Notes under the pieces: model-generated
What the model was told of the DNA's origin: nothing
The model's input: only the letters and a program-made list of their open reading frames with translations
Database searches by the model: none
Position numbers and translations under genes: made by a program
Assembly (NCBI GenBank): GCA_965153455.1
Contig: OZ234496.1
Location: forward strand, 11,245,863 to 11,309,862
DNA: 64,000 nt
Reading direction: 5' to 3'
Origin: Sphagnum compactum
Taxonomy: Eukaryota; Bryophyta; Sphagnopsida; Sphagnales
In this document: positions 34,601 through 47,837 of the stretch, in pieces
How positions within the stretch are numbered: the stretch's first letter is position 1
Layout of the letters: every line of letters starts with the position of its first letter

Positions 34601-36900
34601 AGGGGGACATCAAGACACAATTAAAAAGGGAATGGTGAAGGAGGTTGACTACAACACAAGTGGCAAATTTTGATTGTGTAATATGTATATATAGATCCTA
34701 CAACTAAAATGAAAATGACATCCATTTTACCAAGTTTTAATGGGTAGGTCATTTGCATATGGAACATGATGCCCAAATTCATTTTGTACCATGACATTGT
34801 AGAAGAAAAATATGTCCATTTTCCTATTCCAAACCATGACAAAGTTTACTAAAATATACCTTGTATATCGGATTTGTGTTGTACATATTTGAACCTTTAA
34901 GCATTTTTCCAACACAGTGTACTCCCTTGTGAGTCATCCATTTGTTGGTGGCAAAGGGGTTAACACAAGCCTCTTTTAAAGTGGCATTTGCCATAATTAA
35001 AGTATTTAATTTATTTATGGCATTTGTTATTTTACCTTGTTTCATAGACTAGTCACTACTTAGTCCTGCAACAACCTATCATAATTGCAACAATTTATCA
35101 TGTTGCTTTGCTTGCATTATCCCTTCAAGGGATAGATCCATCAACGATTGTCAATACTCAACTTTCTCCCACCCAAAAATAAAAAAATCAAATTCGACTA
35201 TAGCCATGTTTGTAAAAATGGAAGCAAGCCCATCGCAAAACTCAATTATAATGTTGACCCACCTAGACACCAATGCCCAACCTTCCTTGAAAGACGTGCG
35301 GTGATCACATTCATCAAATCATTTTTTGAAAGCAAGCTCTTTGTTGCATGCATCACAAAGATTCATGTGAGAGTCTCAATGTTGGCGATTGATTGAACAT
35401 CCCAAAACATCAACAACTTAAGGCTGTATTTGATGACAATGGCAACAAATTCACAACCACACAAATGCACCAAATGGTGTGGCAAAATAGGATCAAAGGA
35501 TTTAATGGCAATGTTGACACTATTGCATTTTGCTTGAATATCTAGCATCCCATCCAACACATGAACAATGAAAGCACCGATGGTCTGCACAACTACATCA
35601 TGATTAGGTTTAGAAAAAGCAACAAGGGGTTCTGTCACAAATGAACCTTAATCATTCAAAAAGCTAATGACATTCTCATGACTCGAAGACCAATGCCCTT
35701 GTATGCAATTTGTGGTAGGATCTTGAACATCAAGAGCTGGTACTTCGGCTATTTGGACTTTGGTGAACAGATAAGTGACCAAATTCTTCAATTTTTTAGC
35801 TTGCTAAGAAACAACAAGATTTTTGGCCTAAGATTTGATAAATGATGCATTAAATTGAACGGTGTATTGTTGATTATGGAGGTGATGATCCAAAACTAAT
35901 CAATAAACTTGATTTGATGTTCACTCCTTCTAACAAAAAAGTCGTTCATACGAATACATTTGTGCAAAAACCAAGATGTCAATGAACCCATCACGACCCA
36001 ATGTGTTGTGTTCTTTGGGCATGTTGATTGCATCTGGGCAATCAAAGTTTGTTGTTGGCGAAGACTCACACTCAAACTGTTGATATGTGAGATGTATTCA
36101 CTACCCATCAAAAACTTGAATGCAGCCTTCATCACAAGATCCTTTTGGTGAAAACCACAACAAGTTCAATGGACCTCAAATTCAGCTTCTTTTTTGATTT
36201 GAATGACAATGCCACTATGACAATCTGTCATCACATTTGCACCATCCGATGCCAAGCCAATCATTCTTGATGGTGACCAAATACTTGTTGGACACATGAT
36301 CATCATTTTCTTTGAGATTGATCTTCTTAAACATATGAAAAACACACAATTGAGTGGCATCACCATGGTCATATGAGCAAAAAAACACATATATAATGAC
36401 CGCCTCCATAATATCTAGATGGATTGTGAATAAAGAAACATTTTGGGAATGCCCAAAACGAGCATGTAATGTTTGTTTCAATGGAGTTTTTTCGGTAATT
36501 TTTTTTTATTGTTGTTCTAGTGGTAGACTTTAATATTGCATCCAAGTTTGAGAATGTTGTGTTTCATGATGTTGCACGTAAAGAGCAAGGTGACACAATG
36601 GTGTCCAATACTTGATATTTGTGGTTTGTTGGCGGTGCCGTTTCTGGCCAACAAATTCTTCACGACCATGATCCACACAAAACTCACATCACACTGAAAT
36701 CATAACTTTTGTGCAAGAATTTCGTTCAACAATCTTCGATGCAAAATTTAATTGGTAGTGGGATTGAAATGGAGTAGAATGGGATGGTGTTGAAGATGCA
36801 AACAATTGAGACATGACAGTGTTCTTAAAACTTGATGCAAATAGACAAAAACAAACAAACAAAACCCTCAATAGTCTTGAAAATAAAAGAACAAGAGAGC
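34600..36900 (-). mobile_element. hAT-like transposase remnant (copy 2, KIAA1586-like)
   Basis: The minus strand, across frameshifts, shows a Cys/His block with EFVGQKRHRQ and YWTPLCH (about 36560-36660), FFCSYDHGDATQLCVFHMF (about 36330-36385), IGLASDGANVM and HSGIVIQIKKEAEF (about 36175-36265), then HQKDLVMKAAFKFLMG (about 36100-36150) and LSVSLRQQQTLIAQMQSTCP. SDGA-x-VM followed by a CC/CGH-type block is characteristic of hAT-derived KIAA1586/ZMYM-like transposases. The reading continues weakly to about 34600. Decayed; the exact family is inferred from memory. Confidence 0.55.
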
Positions 36901-39864
36901 ATTGCCACAAACTTGATCATGTAAACAAACACACAAAAAAACAAAAAAGAGAAAAACACAACATGTTCTTGAATCTTGGTGCAAAAAAATAGAATTCAAA
37001 AACACACTCCCACGAACCCACTCCCATACATAATAATCTCAAATGCATGTACAAAAATACAAAATAGAAATGCACGAGTGCATGGATTAACAATTTATAG
37101 AGACTTACACTCTCTTATTTATGGCACATTCTCAAACTTATTTATGCGAAGTATGGCATCCAAAACTGAAATGCCACTTTTTAAAAGGCTGGGGTTAACA
37201 TGAGACAATGGCTTGCATGTAATTATACTTCATTTTATTGATCATTAGCACAGGACAACATGTTTTTCTATGGAAAGATGGATGCATAACATATGTCTCT
37301 ACCATATATCTACTACCCATAACATTAATGGGTGAACATTTTATTCTAGCTTGGAAATAACTATAGTGATCAAGATAAGAGAATTTATAAATCTTGTGAA
37401 TTTGTATCCAATATCATTAAATGGTACCCATTTCCACTCACTCTGCAATCACACCTAAATTATGGATGAAACAATGGATTACAAACTCAAAAAAGGCCCA
37501 AATACGAGGTGATTTTAATGACAACTCTTTGTACCAAAACTTTAGGACATTATGAGTTCAACAACAATTGTATAGTACCATGGAGTGGTGACCCTCGCAA
37601 TGCCCATTCCATGCAAAGAATGTGACTAGCCCAATAGGGGAATCACCATTTGTTAGGTGGTAATTGGTTTTTCCAAAGCACGCTTCAAAGCATAACCAAT
37701 TTTCTCATTGTCAATTCACATTTCAATAATGTTCTCAACCATCAATTCACATTAAAATGGACATCGACAATGCAAAAAGTGGAGCCTACAAATACCACTT
37801 ATCCCACCTAGGAAAAAGCCTAGAAAAGCTTTAAAATAGGACCCCAAAACCAATTATGTTGGAAATTTGTTGTGAAAATTGTGATGGTAGGGAGTATTTG
37901 GAAATTGCTCAAGATTTGCAACTACAATTTGGACCACAAATCATTATCCCATTAGTTGAATATGGTGCTAAAATAAAACCAAAACAAAATAAGGATATTA
38001 ATTTAGATGTATAATACTTAAAGCATAGGCACACATAATGATAATGTTAATGTTATCCCAATGTTTAAGGTGTTAAAAATGTAGCAATCCACACATTGAA
38101 TTTGACAACCTAGCACCTATAATGTCCCTAAATTACATGTTCCAAGTGTTTATGGTTTAATTTTAATTAACATTGAGGATGATCTGGCAAGTGACATGGC
38201 ACTATTATTAACTTGGTGTTAATAGTTAATGTTAATAAATATTAATCAAAAGAAAATGAACATTTCAAATTTTTTGGGTGTTATGTAAATGTCAAAAAAT
38301 GACCAAATATATCAATGTTAAACCAAAGCACTTTCTTTCTTTTACTTCTCCCCCCTTTTTCTCTCTCCAACTCATCCCCCCTTTTTCTTTCTAGCTTTTG
38401 CCATTGCCATTGTTTTTTCAAGTCAAAGCTTTGACTACAATGCTTGCAAACTCTATCTACAAAAATGATATTTACAAAGTTGCAATAATATACACAATAC
38501 ATTTTATGGATTACAACTCTACAATCTATGCATTGCATTCACCTACAAAGTTTTAACCTATGATGTGATAAGATTTGCATGATATTGTGTAATCAAAATG
38601 TCACCCGTTACTATTGAATAGTTGACTTTCAAGATTCTCTAGCAAGCACCATCCATGATTGTCAACCTATGCCAATTCAATGAAGAGCACAACAATCCTC
38701 AACAAATGACATTAATACTAATGTCACTAGTGGTGCTCCAAGTAACGTTGAATTCCATTCATTTCACCCATTGTTCAAATTTCTTTATAAGCATTCAACA
38801 AAACCCAATATAGATGAATCTACAATGCAAAGAAATAATATATCAAGAAAATAAAATAGATGTTTGGAATTCAAAAAATAAAATGAAGAATGATGACAGG
38901 ATTTGATACTCGTGTGTAAATATCATAAATCTTAGTGATGATGAAATACACACATTAGGTCCATTTTAAAAGATAAAGGGTGGTTGCAAGGTAAGGTGGA
39001 CTAATAGTGAATAAATAGTCCATAAATAGTCCATACAATAATGTTAAAATTGTAGTATATTGTGATATCATTGTTTAAGTGGGGGATTAAATGTGATTAA
39101 TGAGATAATAAATATTATGTGAATAAAATCCCAAAGATAACTCTTTAAAATGCATAATAAGAAAATAAATTAATGTCCATCAAAAAAATGAATATGATAT
39201 GAACTTTTGAAAATAAAGTTCATTTTAAAACATTTAAAAGTTTTTTTAAAAAAATTTAGGTTAAAGCTTTTCTAATAATTTTTTTGTATCTATGCTACTT
39301 TTGTTTCAATAAATCATATATTGAGTCCCTATAAGATACCTTGAAAAAAATTCATGAAGAAAATTGTATTTGTATCAAGCCATTAACAAAACATCAATCC
39401 ATATTTTTCAACTTCAAAAGTTCAATACTCTATATTTGAAGAATATATGTTGTAATTTTTCATTTAGATGTCTTCTTATTCAAGTTGAGAATCTTAATTC
39501 AATAAATTTTTTCAAGTAATGATGATTTTATGGCATGTTAATGACATTCTACAAAAACTTACAATGTGATGCAAAAAGTGATCCACCTTATCTTGCACCC
39601 ACCCTAAAGGGAAAAGAATTCATCAAAATTCTTAAAGGTTAGAACAAGGAAACCCAAACAAACCAATTGGGGAAAATTTCAAGATCATGGCACTCATCAA
39701 TGCAAAGAAAGTTGAGCACAAGGTTAGTTTGGATGTTGTTGATTCATGACCCAATATGAAAACATTAATAACAAAATGGAAGCACATCTCAAAAGTTGTA
39801 ATGGCTAATCATTACAAACTTTTAAAGCCTTGATTTGTTAATAGTAGTTTTGCAAAAAATATAA

Positions 39865-40045
39865 ATTCATGGGTTTGTACTATGTAAACATAGATCTCAT
39901 GTGTCTAAAACATGTATGAAACACGTATAAGTGGAATGCAAAATTTGATAAGTAGGATGCAAAACTTTCATCCTATTTATTTGCATGTGTTTCATATGTG
40001 TTTTAAACACACAACATTCGTGCCTACATAGTACGAATTCACGAA
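39865..40045. repeat. Imperfect inverted repeat, about 180 bp (MITE/fold-back candidate)
   Basis: The left arm (TTCATGGGTTTGTACTATGT onward) and the reverse complement of the right arm (TTCGTGAATTCGTACTATGT onward) align over roughly 75-80 bp. Shared blocks include GTACTATGT, GTGTxTAAAACA, TATGAAACAC and AGTAGGATG/AATAGGATG. No coding sequence. A non-autonomous DNA transposon is the simplest reading; I could not fix a target duplication. Confidence 0.6.
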
Positions 40046-40687
40046 GAAAAGAATTCACATGATTATTATTGTCAAATCATGACTCAAGAAGTTTGTGATG
40101 ATGGTTTACGCTTTGAAATCCAATGAATAAATGACACATATTTAGGGGGGGAAATGACAACCTTGAACATTGCATAATAAAATGGTGAACACAAATGGAC
40201 ACAAATGAATATTCACAATCTAAAGCACACTGGTGCAAAGCATGGCTAGCATGGTGAAAAACCCAAATCTTGTGAAGGATGAAGACGAAACACATCAATT
40301 GTTGCACAAATGAACATGCCACAACAAATGTGGCAAAAAACGAAGATGACACCAAATGTTGCAAGAAACAAAAACAATAGATGTTGCAAGAGATGATGAA
40401 GACCCATGAAAAAATGTGGTTAAAATTGAAAACGTTGCAAAAACACAAAGCAAAGCAAATTCTAAGAAATGAAAATGATGCAAGCTTCTAAAAGCACATA
40501 GATATATGGAGTCTGCATTGTTGATGCAAAGCTTGAACGTTGGTGCCATTTTTGCCATTTTTTGGCCACTAACAACACATGACACCATCAACAATGTTTG
40601 TTCAACGACCACTAACTTCAATCAAATGACCTAATTTAACCCCATGTGCAAACATGAATAATTGATGTTAAAATAGGGTAGATAGAG

Positions 40688-40785
40688 TGAACCGCACTGA
40701 AATGCAGTAGATAGAATGATGCATTATGGTGCGGTAGAATAGAATTGCACTATAATGCATCAGAAAATCTATCTTGACAATTGTG
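40688..40785. repeat. Short nested fold-back (ACCGCAC...GTGCGGT)
   Basis: ACCGCACTGAAATGCA pairs with TGCATTATGGTGCGGT about 20 bp later. GATGCATTATGGTGC also pairs with GCACTATAATGCATC further on. The pieces could be a small MITE or a decayed hairpin. Confidence 0.45.
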
Positions 40786-41469
40786 GACATTGAAACCCAA
40801 TACAGCAGTTTCCCAAGATCCAAACATTGACAAGCCCTGAACTTGGATCTGACATTTCGGTGGAAATGCAGGTTTCAGCAACCAAATGATAACTCAAAGA
40901 ATTTCATGAGTATGTATGAAAGTCTTGAAACCCCTTCCACATCAGGAGAAGCTTTCTGGTACAGTCTCGGTGAAGCATTTTGTTTGTAAGAAACAGCAAA
41001 AGCGTGTTACCTCGGAGTCAAGTTCAAAATCCTCAGAAGCAAAATCCTCTCTGAAAGCTCAATGTGGGTAATTATGACTTGGAAGTTTCCATCTTTAAAC
41101 TTTGTCAGTGCAAAGTGAACCACATGGAGATGGTGAAAAGATGAGTTTTTGCAATCAGTATTTCTAATGAATGTTTCAGCTGAAGAAGATCATGCAACAG
41201 AATACACAGCAGCTGTGTTTTACAATTTCAATTTGTTGAGATCATATGCCAAGTACATTCAGTACTTTGTCAGAGTACAACTGAATTCAAGCTTTAATAC
41301 ACAACCGTGCTGCATTCTTAGTTTGTGCATTGACTGTGTTGTGGAGTCAAGTGAAAAGTGCAGCGGCTGGAGTTGTTGGCATGGGAGTGAACTTGCTTTT
41401 GAAAGGACATAACATTTGAAAACCCCCTATGGGTTTAGTACAAATCCAAGCAATTTGGTACTGTAATAT

Positions 41470-43370
41470 CTAGATGAAATAGCTTTCATACATTAAGTCC
41501 TCAGCCTCAAGATCAGCTGCTGCAAAGATGGGAAGATCATATTCAGTATTGGGTATAGCAGCTTCTGTAGTAGCTGGAGATGCAGTGGGAGCTGAGATTA
41601 CTGGAGAGGCATTGGGGACTGAGATTATAGATCCTGGCTGGATACTCGAAGACCTAACTGGACTTCCCAAACTGCTTGTTTGCCCACTCTGATGCACTGA
41701 GGGAGTAGGCGCAGGAGCTGCTGTTGCTGCTACTGATGGCAACCCAGCCATATCAGTTTGTCGTGAATTGCCTTTTTGATCAGAGGTAGGAGCACCAGTA
41801 GGAGATGGAGCTGGACCAGATGCAATAACAGTTGACTCACTGAAGCCATTGCCAGATTCACCTCGGAAGCCATTCAGTGCCATCTGCGCTCCACCAGTTT
41901 CCAGTGATGAAATATGTAAGCTTGACTTATATTGAGCAGATTCCTTGGCCATCTTGATGGGATCAACAATGGAGTGGCATGAAATCATCCTGGGGCTCTT
42001 ACATAGTTGTGGTAAATATAGTCCTGGAAAAAGAAAGCCACATGTCATTTCTGTGTACTCATATGCAAATCTGTTTGGAATGCCCTTGCTTTGCACACTT
42101 GCGTATTGCAATTTGCGAATTGAATATGACCATATTCAACATGATAATTTTATTTCTCAGGTTTGCTGCTGCAATGTTCTTCTTATGTGATTAGCTGCAG
42201 GGCATTCAGTCATTGTAGGTGCATGCATACCTTCACCAGCAGCCAGGTTGATGTAGAGGTCAATGATGTTGGGGCAGTTATTCAAACACTCAGGAGAACA
42301 CAACATTGCTGTGGATCGGGAGTCTAGAAGAAGATCTGTAGACAGACCAAATGATAGCCGCTCCAGTCCACATGATCTCACACACTCATCTGACTCAATC
42401 CATTCGTCTAGGTTCGCCGCCAAGATCATGGAGGACTGCGAATGCAAAAACAGTTGCACCACACCCCCAATCTGCTCAGCCTTAAAAGCTTTCACAAAAT
42501 TGAAAGGCAACAGTGAAAAGAAGATGGGTTCCAACTTCTGTTGTGTAGGGCAAAGCCCTAGGGTGGGGGCATTCCCGAAATAAGGAGCTTAGGAGAGGGG
42601 GTGGTAGCTGATGCATTATCATATTTTGAGAATGTCTGCCACCCGTGGGGATTTACCCATTGCAAAGCACGAGGTGAACATTAGCAGGAACTTAAACATA
42701 CATAAATTACAAGGCATAGGAGGGGCAGGGCTCTTACACCTACTCCTTGAGAGTGAGACAGATCTTACACCTACAAGTAGGCATGAGATCCCTCCTCTTT
42801 TCTGGGAAGGATATTGACGGTGAGTGCTAAATGACGGGATTGAAGAACAAATCCACAAGAGAATTAAGGTGCGGAGGTGAAGCCTAGCAACCACTAAAAT
42901 CTGATAGACTACTACTTCCTACCTCACCAGCCATATGTGAAAGTTGTTTACTACCTGGCATTCAATATGTGTTTCATGGTCATTGCCTATGTACTTCTCC
43001 AGGACACAGCGCGCCCCTGACGATGATACTGAGAATGCACATTCTTCCTTTGACAGATCCTCACAATTCAACGTTCCTGTAGCACGCTTCAAAAACATGA
43101 GGCTAAATGAAATTGCTGGGTGTGAGCCTCAAAACTAAAGAATCACTTAGCCTCTGATGTTTCTATCTGGCATTGCAGCCAAGGTTTGGATATAATTTGT
43201 CAGCCAGCTCTAAAGACAACTGTTTGGGTTCAGAATATTTTTGATGGATCAAAATGATAGGAATTAGGGACATGTAGAGAGAGGCACTCACCAAGAGTGC
43301 AGGTCAATAAGCTTGATACCAAGACCGTGAGCAATATTGAGAGCAGCATTCTTCTTCCACAACAAGCCAT
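41470..43370 (-). CDS. PAR1-family secreted protein with Pro/Ser/Thr/Ala-rich C-terminal tail
   Basis: Exons in transcript order: 43370-43292, 43076-42955, 42435-42231, 42023-41470, giving 319 aa. Residues 1-27 (MACCGRRMLLSILLTVLVSS onward) form a signal peptide. Residues 28 to about 142 are the cysteine-rich PAR1 domain: CEDLSKEECAFSVSSSGARC, DEWIESDECVRSCGLERLSF, MLCSPECLNNCPNIIDLYIN, LAAGEGLYLPQLC. The pairs ECxxxC-like and CPNIIDLYxNLAAGEG identify the family. PAR1 proteins are usually about 180-190 aa. Here about 165 extra residues rich in AP, SP and TP dipeptides (PAPSPTGAPTS, AAPAPTPSV, SAPTASPATTEA) resemble arabinogalactan-type glycomodules and end in an acidic stretch, with no GPI-anchor hydrophobic tail. 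The biochemical function of PAR1 is unknown; apoplastic location is inferred from the signal peptide. Confidence 0.87.
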
Positions 43371-43486
43371 TTTCCGACTCAATTAAGATGACCAACTTAA
43401 TATTGGGTTGAGTCCTGTTCAATTGCAGAAATCTGCTTCATGCTTAAAAACACCCTATGAACATCACATATTTCCCAACACAAAAT

Positions 43487-43496
43487 TATATATATT
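43487..43496 (-). promoter_or_regulatory. Candidate TATA box of the PAR1-type gene
   Basis: On the minus strand, ATATATATAA lies about 120 bp upstream of the start codon at 43370. It is a plausible core promoter. The surrounding DNA is AT-rich, so chance occurrence is possible. Confidence 0.35.
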
Positions 43497-44389
43497 TTCC
43501 TGGAATTAATCTAACACCCAGTGATATCCACCTTTGATATGCCAAAAAAAAAAAACCCCAACAAATTTCGTTACTCCATTGATGATTATTGCTTTATTGT
43601 GCCAGATGAGATTTGGCTATATTAGATATTAGGTCCATTTCAATTGTGATTTCAGAATTGGGTTTTGCCTCTGAGTCTCCTCCGGTGGTTTCTAAAGCAA
43701 CCAAGACAAGTTTTTAGTCTTTACACCTATATTGAAATTCATGAGTTGTTCAAATACTTAAAGAGTTTACCACACATGAAAGGGACTTGCAGATTAAATT
43801 ATTATGCTATGATCTTCCATAGCTTTTTTTTAGCCTTCTGCATACTCACGCCTAATATTTTCAGGAGGCAATCTAGAGGCCTGAGTAATTTAATTGGCAA
43901 TGTCATTATAACAAGATGAAGAGTACAAAACTGTGAAAGACCTGGGGAGAATTTTTTTCATGGTTTCTTTACCACCAACAATTTACAACAGAATCAGCAT
44001 GTAAAAACTGATCATTTCATTTGTTTGGCTTCTTCCCCACCACAAAGAAAAATTACAGACAAGAGCTCTCGTGACATAGTAAGAGGTATACTTGATACGG
44101 TTTACCGAGTAAAACTCAATCATTCTCATGAGTCCACAAACAAATGGAGGGTGAGATTTGCAGATCTATTCTTGCATTCTGAAGTTCACATTGTTGTTAA
44201 TGTAGCAACAGAATTGCACTAGGGTACTTGATCTAACCTGTTCTCAGATTGAAAACAAATTTTGGATTTAAGAACCACAACCCTAAGGATGCTTTGGTCC
44301 TACTACATATGCTGAGGGGGTGTGTCTGTTTTGGGACTCTGGGAGTGAAAGAAATTCGTTACTTTCAAAGACCCAATACTCACAACTTA

Positions 44390-44520
44390 GGTGTTGCAAA
44401 ACCAACAAATCTGAATACTTGGTGATTGACTTGAAACTGCAAATTGCATTGAAAAAGCACAAATCTGAGTACTTGGTGGTTGACTAGAAACTGCAAAAAC
44501 TGCATTGAACTTGCACAATC
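44390..44520. repeat. Two-copy tandem duplication (about 65 bp)
   Basis: AAATCTGAATACTTGGTGAT followed by TGACTTGAAACTGCAAA...TGCATTGAA recurs as AAATCTGAGTACTTGGTGGT followed by TGACTAGAAACTGCAAA...TGCATTGAA, about 65 bp later. Confidence 0.75.
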
Positions 44521-45665
44521 TGTGATCAAAAGCTGTAGACAATTTGTGCATTTGAGATTATGGACAACAATGTGGTCAAACGGTGATATGAAAGAGAAAC
44601 ATTTATTCCAAACAGCAATAATAGATCTTCAACAAGAGCAAGAGAAATGAGACAATCTAGAGATAATAGGCTTTTTCACTTCACAAGGAAGGAGATCAAT
44701 CCTGGGTGTGCACAAAAACAAAGACTTTTTTTTTTTTGTATAAAGTTGAAATTCATCACGTTTGAATCACAAAAAAAAGGCTTTGCATTTGCACACAACT
44801 CTTGGGAGCTTTGATCATTGATGACCCAATTTTCTCTGTTTGGTAAATGCCATTTCCAAGACTATAGAAACGCTGTTTTTTTTTTTTTTCCCTTCGAGTT
44901 TCTGCTTTTGGGTCAGTGACAAGCATCCCAAGAGGGATGTAGCATTAAACTACAATCGGTCTTCACAACATGTCCCCAAAAAAATCTTTCTATAGTCTGG
45001 CTACCTATTGCAGGCAGGGACAGAAATAAGGCAAACCTGACCCAAGACTGCTCCTTTTGTGATGATTTTCTTTTCAAAAAACAGAAATCTTGTAACAAAA
45101 TATTCCCTTTTTCTGAAAAACAATGGTAACAATTTTAGCCTAGGAAGAAAAAAAACTGCTGTGTAGAAACCAGATAGATGTTTCAGATGAATGATCTTCT
45201 TCTTCTTCTTCTTGCAGCCTGAGAAATGTGGGAAAAGAATATAACATTACGTAATGTATACCTGGTGAAGAAGATTTATAAGATGATGATGATCTTTAAG
45301 AGTCCTCTTATTAGTAGTGAGAGAGTATTGGAATTGTGGCTGCTGCAAGATGCAGAGGGGGAGAGGGGGGGCCTGCTGGCTTTGTGGTGACTTACACAAC
45401 AGAAGAGTTGTTTGGGTGGTGGTGACTGTGGGTGGATCTTTAAGAAGCCTTAAATTGTTATAGGTTTTTGCAAAATCAATTTTGCTCCAAGTTCAAGCAC
45501 TGCAGTTACAAACAACCTAGTTGTAACTGCTGCTGCAGAAAGCAGAGAATCTGCTGAATATACACACACCCAAAAAAGGGAACCTTTTTTCTTTTGTTTT
45601 TTTTGTCTCTCTTTGACCACCCTCTTGGGAATCAGAAGACAGGACTCCCAACAAAACTCTTGCAC

Positions 45666-45666
<1 letters not shown>

Positions 45667-45702
<36 letters not shown>
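45667..45702. repeat. (GA)n microsatellite
   Basis: About 18 GA units between the PAR1-type gene and downstream intergenic DNA. Confidence 0.9.
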
Positions 45703-45706
<4 letters not shown>

Positions 45707-45725
45707 ATTTGAGAGGAATGGATTA

Positions 45726-45875
45726 GTACCATTTTGTGTGAAAACCAAAAACAATTGTATCACACATACAGTCAGTAGCCAATACCCATTTTGTGTGAAA
45801 CCCAAAAACACAAACAACCACATATACATTTAGTACCCATTTTGTGTGAAGACAGAAACCCAAAAAATCCATCCT
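45726..45875. repeat. Three-copy tandem repeat, 50-57-bp spacing
   Basis: TACC(C)ATTTTGTGTGAA followed by ACCCAAAAAC-like sequence occurs three times, starting at about 45726, 45783 and 45833, directly beside the (GA)n tract. Confidence 0.7.
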
Positions 45876-46400
45876 TGAACAACCAAAGTATATATTATCT
45901 TACCATTTGGCCATATGATCCAGCTGTTGCAGAAGCTTTACAATCATAGGCAGTATAGTTGGTTTTTGGTATCTGGATTGGAAGTTCAATCAGTGACACA
46001 TTTGGCTCTTTTTAGTTCAACTCTCTCCTCATACCTGACCTGACTTGTGCCTGCATCAAGCAATCTAAGAGCCGAAACAAATGGATCATACAGGAAAAGA
46101 ATGATGATTCGTGAAAGCAAAGCAACTTTATAGCGATTAGAATATCTTGAAACATAAAACAATTACTATTTCAAATGTATTCCCAATAAATCAAAGTACA
46201 CTTAAGTAGGCTATTCAGAGTTCACATGCCTTAGCTACATCTTTGCAGCAACTTGCAGCTGGGAAGTTTGTTTCTCATGTCAAAGAATTCTAGTTTGCTG
46301 AAACAGAAGTGATAAGCAATTTCAAGTTCCTGGACTTCAAGCACACTGATCAATAACCTTTGTGCCTGCAATTGTGCAATTGCCACATCTCTGAAATCTC

Positions 46401-47837
46401 CCATTTTGAGAACTGTAAAAGCCCAACTTGAGCATCATAGATCTTATGCGAGCTGCACCCAACACCCCACTGCAATGCTGCCTACATGTTTGAGCCATTG
46501 GGGTTTTGGTTTTCTATCGGGTTTCAAAGGCTGTTTTGGGGGAACATCATTAGAGGCCTACTACTCTCTCATTAAGAGCTTCCTAACCTGATTTTAATGA
46601 CTTGATCCTTGAAGCTCCCAAAAGACGGATGTGGAAGAGTGTTTGCACTAACTATATTGCACTCATTCCAATGCCCACCACCCTTGCTTGGCTCCCCTAT
46701 TAACTTGGAAGTTTTTGACTTCCCTTCAATGCAAGGAATGACACTTTGTTATTCAAAAACCGGGAATCTATCACACATCCAACTTAGGTTCACAATAGTG
46801 ATCATCATCGCCCAAGAAAAAACACATGGGTGATTCAAAATATATATGTATATATTCTCGTCATTAAGTTGAGATCAAACCTTCATGGGACAAATCAATA
46901 TGAGGATAAAATTGTTTCACACAACTTGGAAAATTTGTCCTAAACATATATTATATGAACTATTGCATCTACAATTGAACTTGCATTGACACCTTGTTTT
47001 TTATTCACAAGATAAGATGCCCACCTCATCAATGCTTCTCATTATATTCACAAAAAGAGAAGTTCATCTACCTATGCACACATCGCTTGTGTGTGAGAGT
47101 TCAAGGGCCCGTGCAAATCGTGTAGCATAAAATAGGTAGGTAGGTTGCATCGATTTTAGTAGGACGGTAAAAAGGTAGATAAATAAGTAATATATGGGTT
47201 GTAGGTAGGTGTGTAAGTATGTAGGTATAAAAATAGGTAGGTTGCACCAATTGGTAGGAAGGTAAATAGGGTAAATAAATAAGTAATAGTTGGGTTGTAG
47301 GGAGGTAAGTAGATTGGTTGTAAGTATATTAACTTAATATTGGCCTAAATAACCTGGTATTAACCTAAGGTAATCTAGACTAGCTAATGATAGCCCATGG
47401 TAGAACAAAATAGTTCAATTTTAGCTTAAACTAGCTTAAACTAACCTAGGGTAACCTATACTAACATAAGGTATAATAAAATAACCAACCACAATTTCTA
47501 GATATAAAAAATTTCACTGATTCATATGCATCATACTATGCACAATCAAAGAAATGAATGATCAAAGTTTCAACATGCTTGACAAACTCTTAATATTAAA
47601 ATTGTTGAAGAAAATCCTCTTTGCCCATATTTGGGTCATAGTTCATGTTCACATACCAATACATGAGCCAACACATGGATTGATACATACCAATGAACTA
47701 TGATCCAAATCATAACATAAGTAATCATTTGTTCACATTCATACCTATGGAACGTGTTCAAATGTTTTTGCACAATTGACGCGCTCCCAAGCTCCTTGAT
47801 AGATTCGAGAAGAGTTTAGGGTAGTGAACAGTGGAAA
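46401..47837. other. Intergenic DNA; two-copy repeat at 47134-47320
   Basis: No gene seen. At 47134-47320 a unit of about 100 bp containing AGGTAGGTTGCA, GGTAxxxAAATAAGTAATA and GGGTTGTAGGxAGGT occurs twice. The following 150 bp is a low-complexity run of TAACCTA/TAGCTTA variants. Confidence 0.45.

Larger units (their letters stand above)
36901..41460. other. AT-rich intergenic DNA with fold-back repeats
   Basis: No gene recognised over 4.5 kb. Contains the inverted repeats at 39865-40045 and 40688-40785. Short open frames on both strands lack domain resemblance. The last few hundred bases (from about 41050) have higher complexity and probably include the 3' UTR of the PAR1-type gene. Confidence 0.45.
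43500..46400. other. Upstream flank of PAR1 gene; repeats, no gene recognised
   Basis: Contains simple repeats and short tandem duplications listed separately, including a short (CTT)n tract at 45199-45216. No conserved coding block found on either strand. A non-coding exon of a gene transcribed leftward cannot be excluded. Confidence 0.4.

Noticed and set aside
42440-42950. Plus-strand open frames inside the second PAR1 intron
   Set aside because: They overlap an intron and an exon of the well-supported minus-strand gene and match no family.
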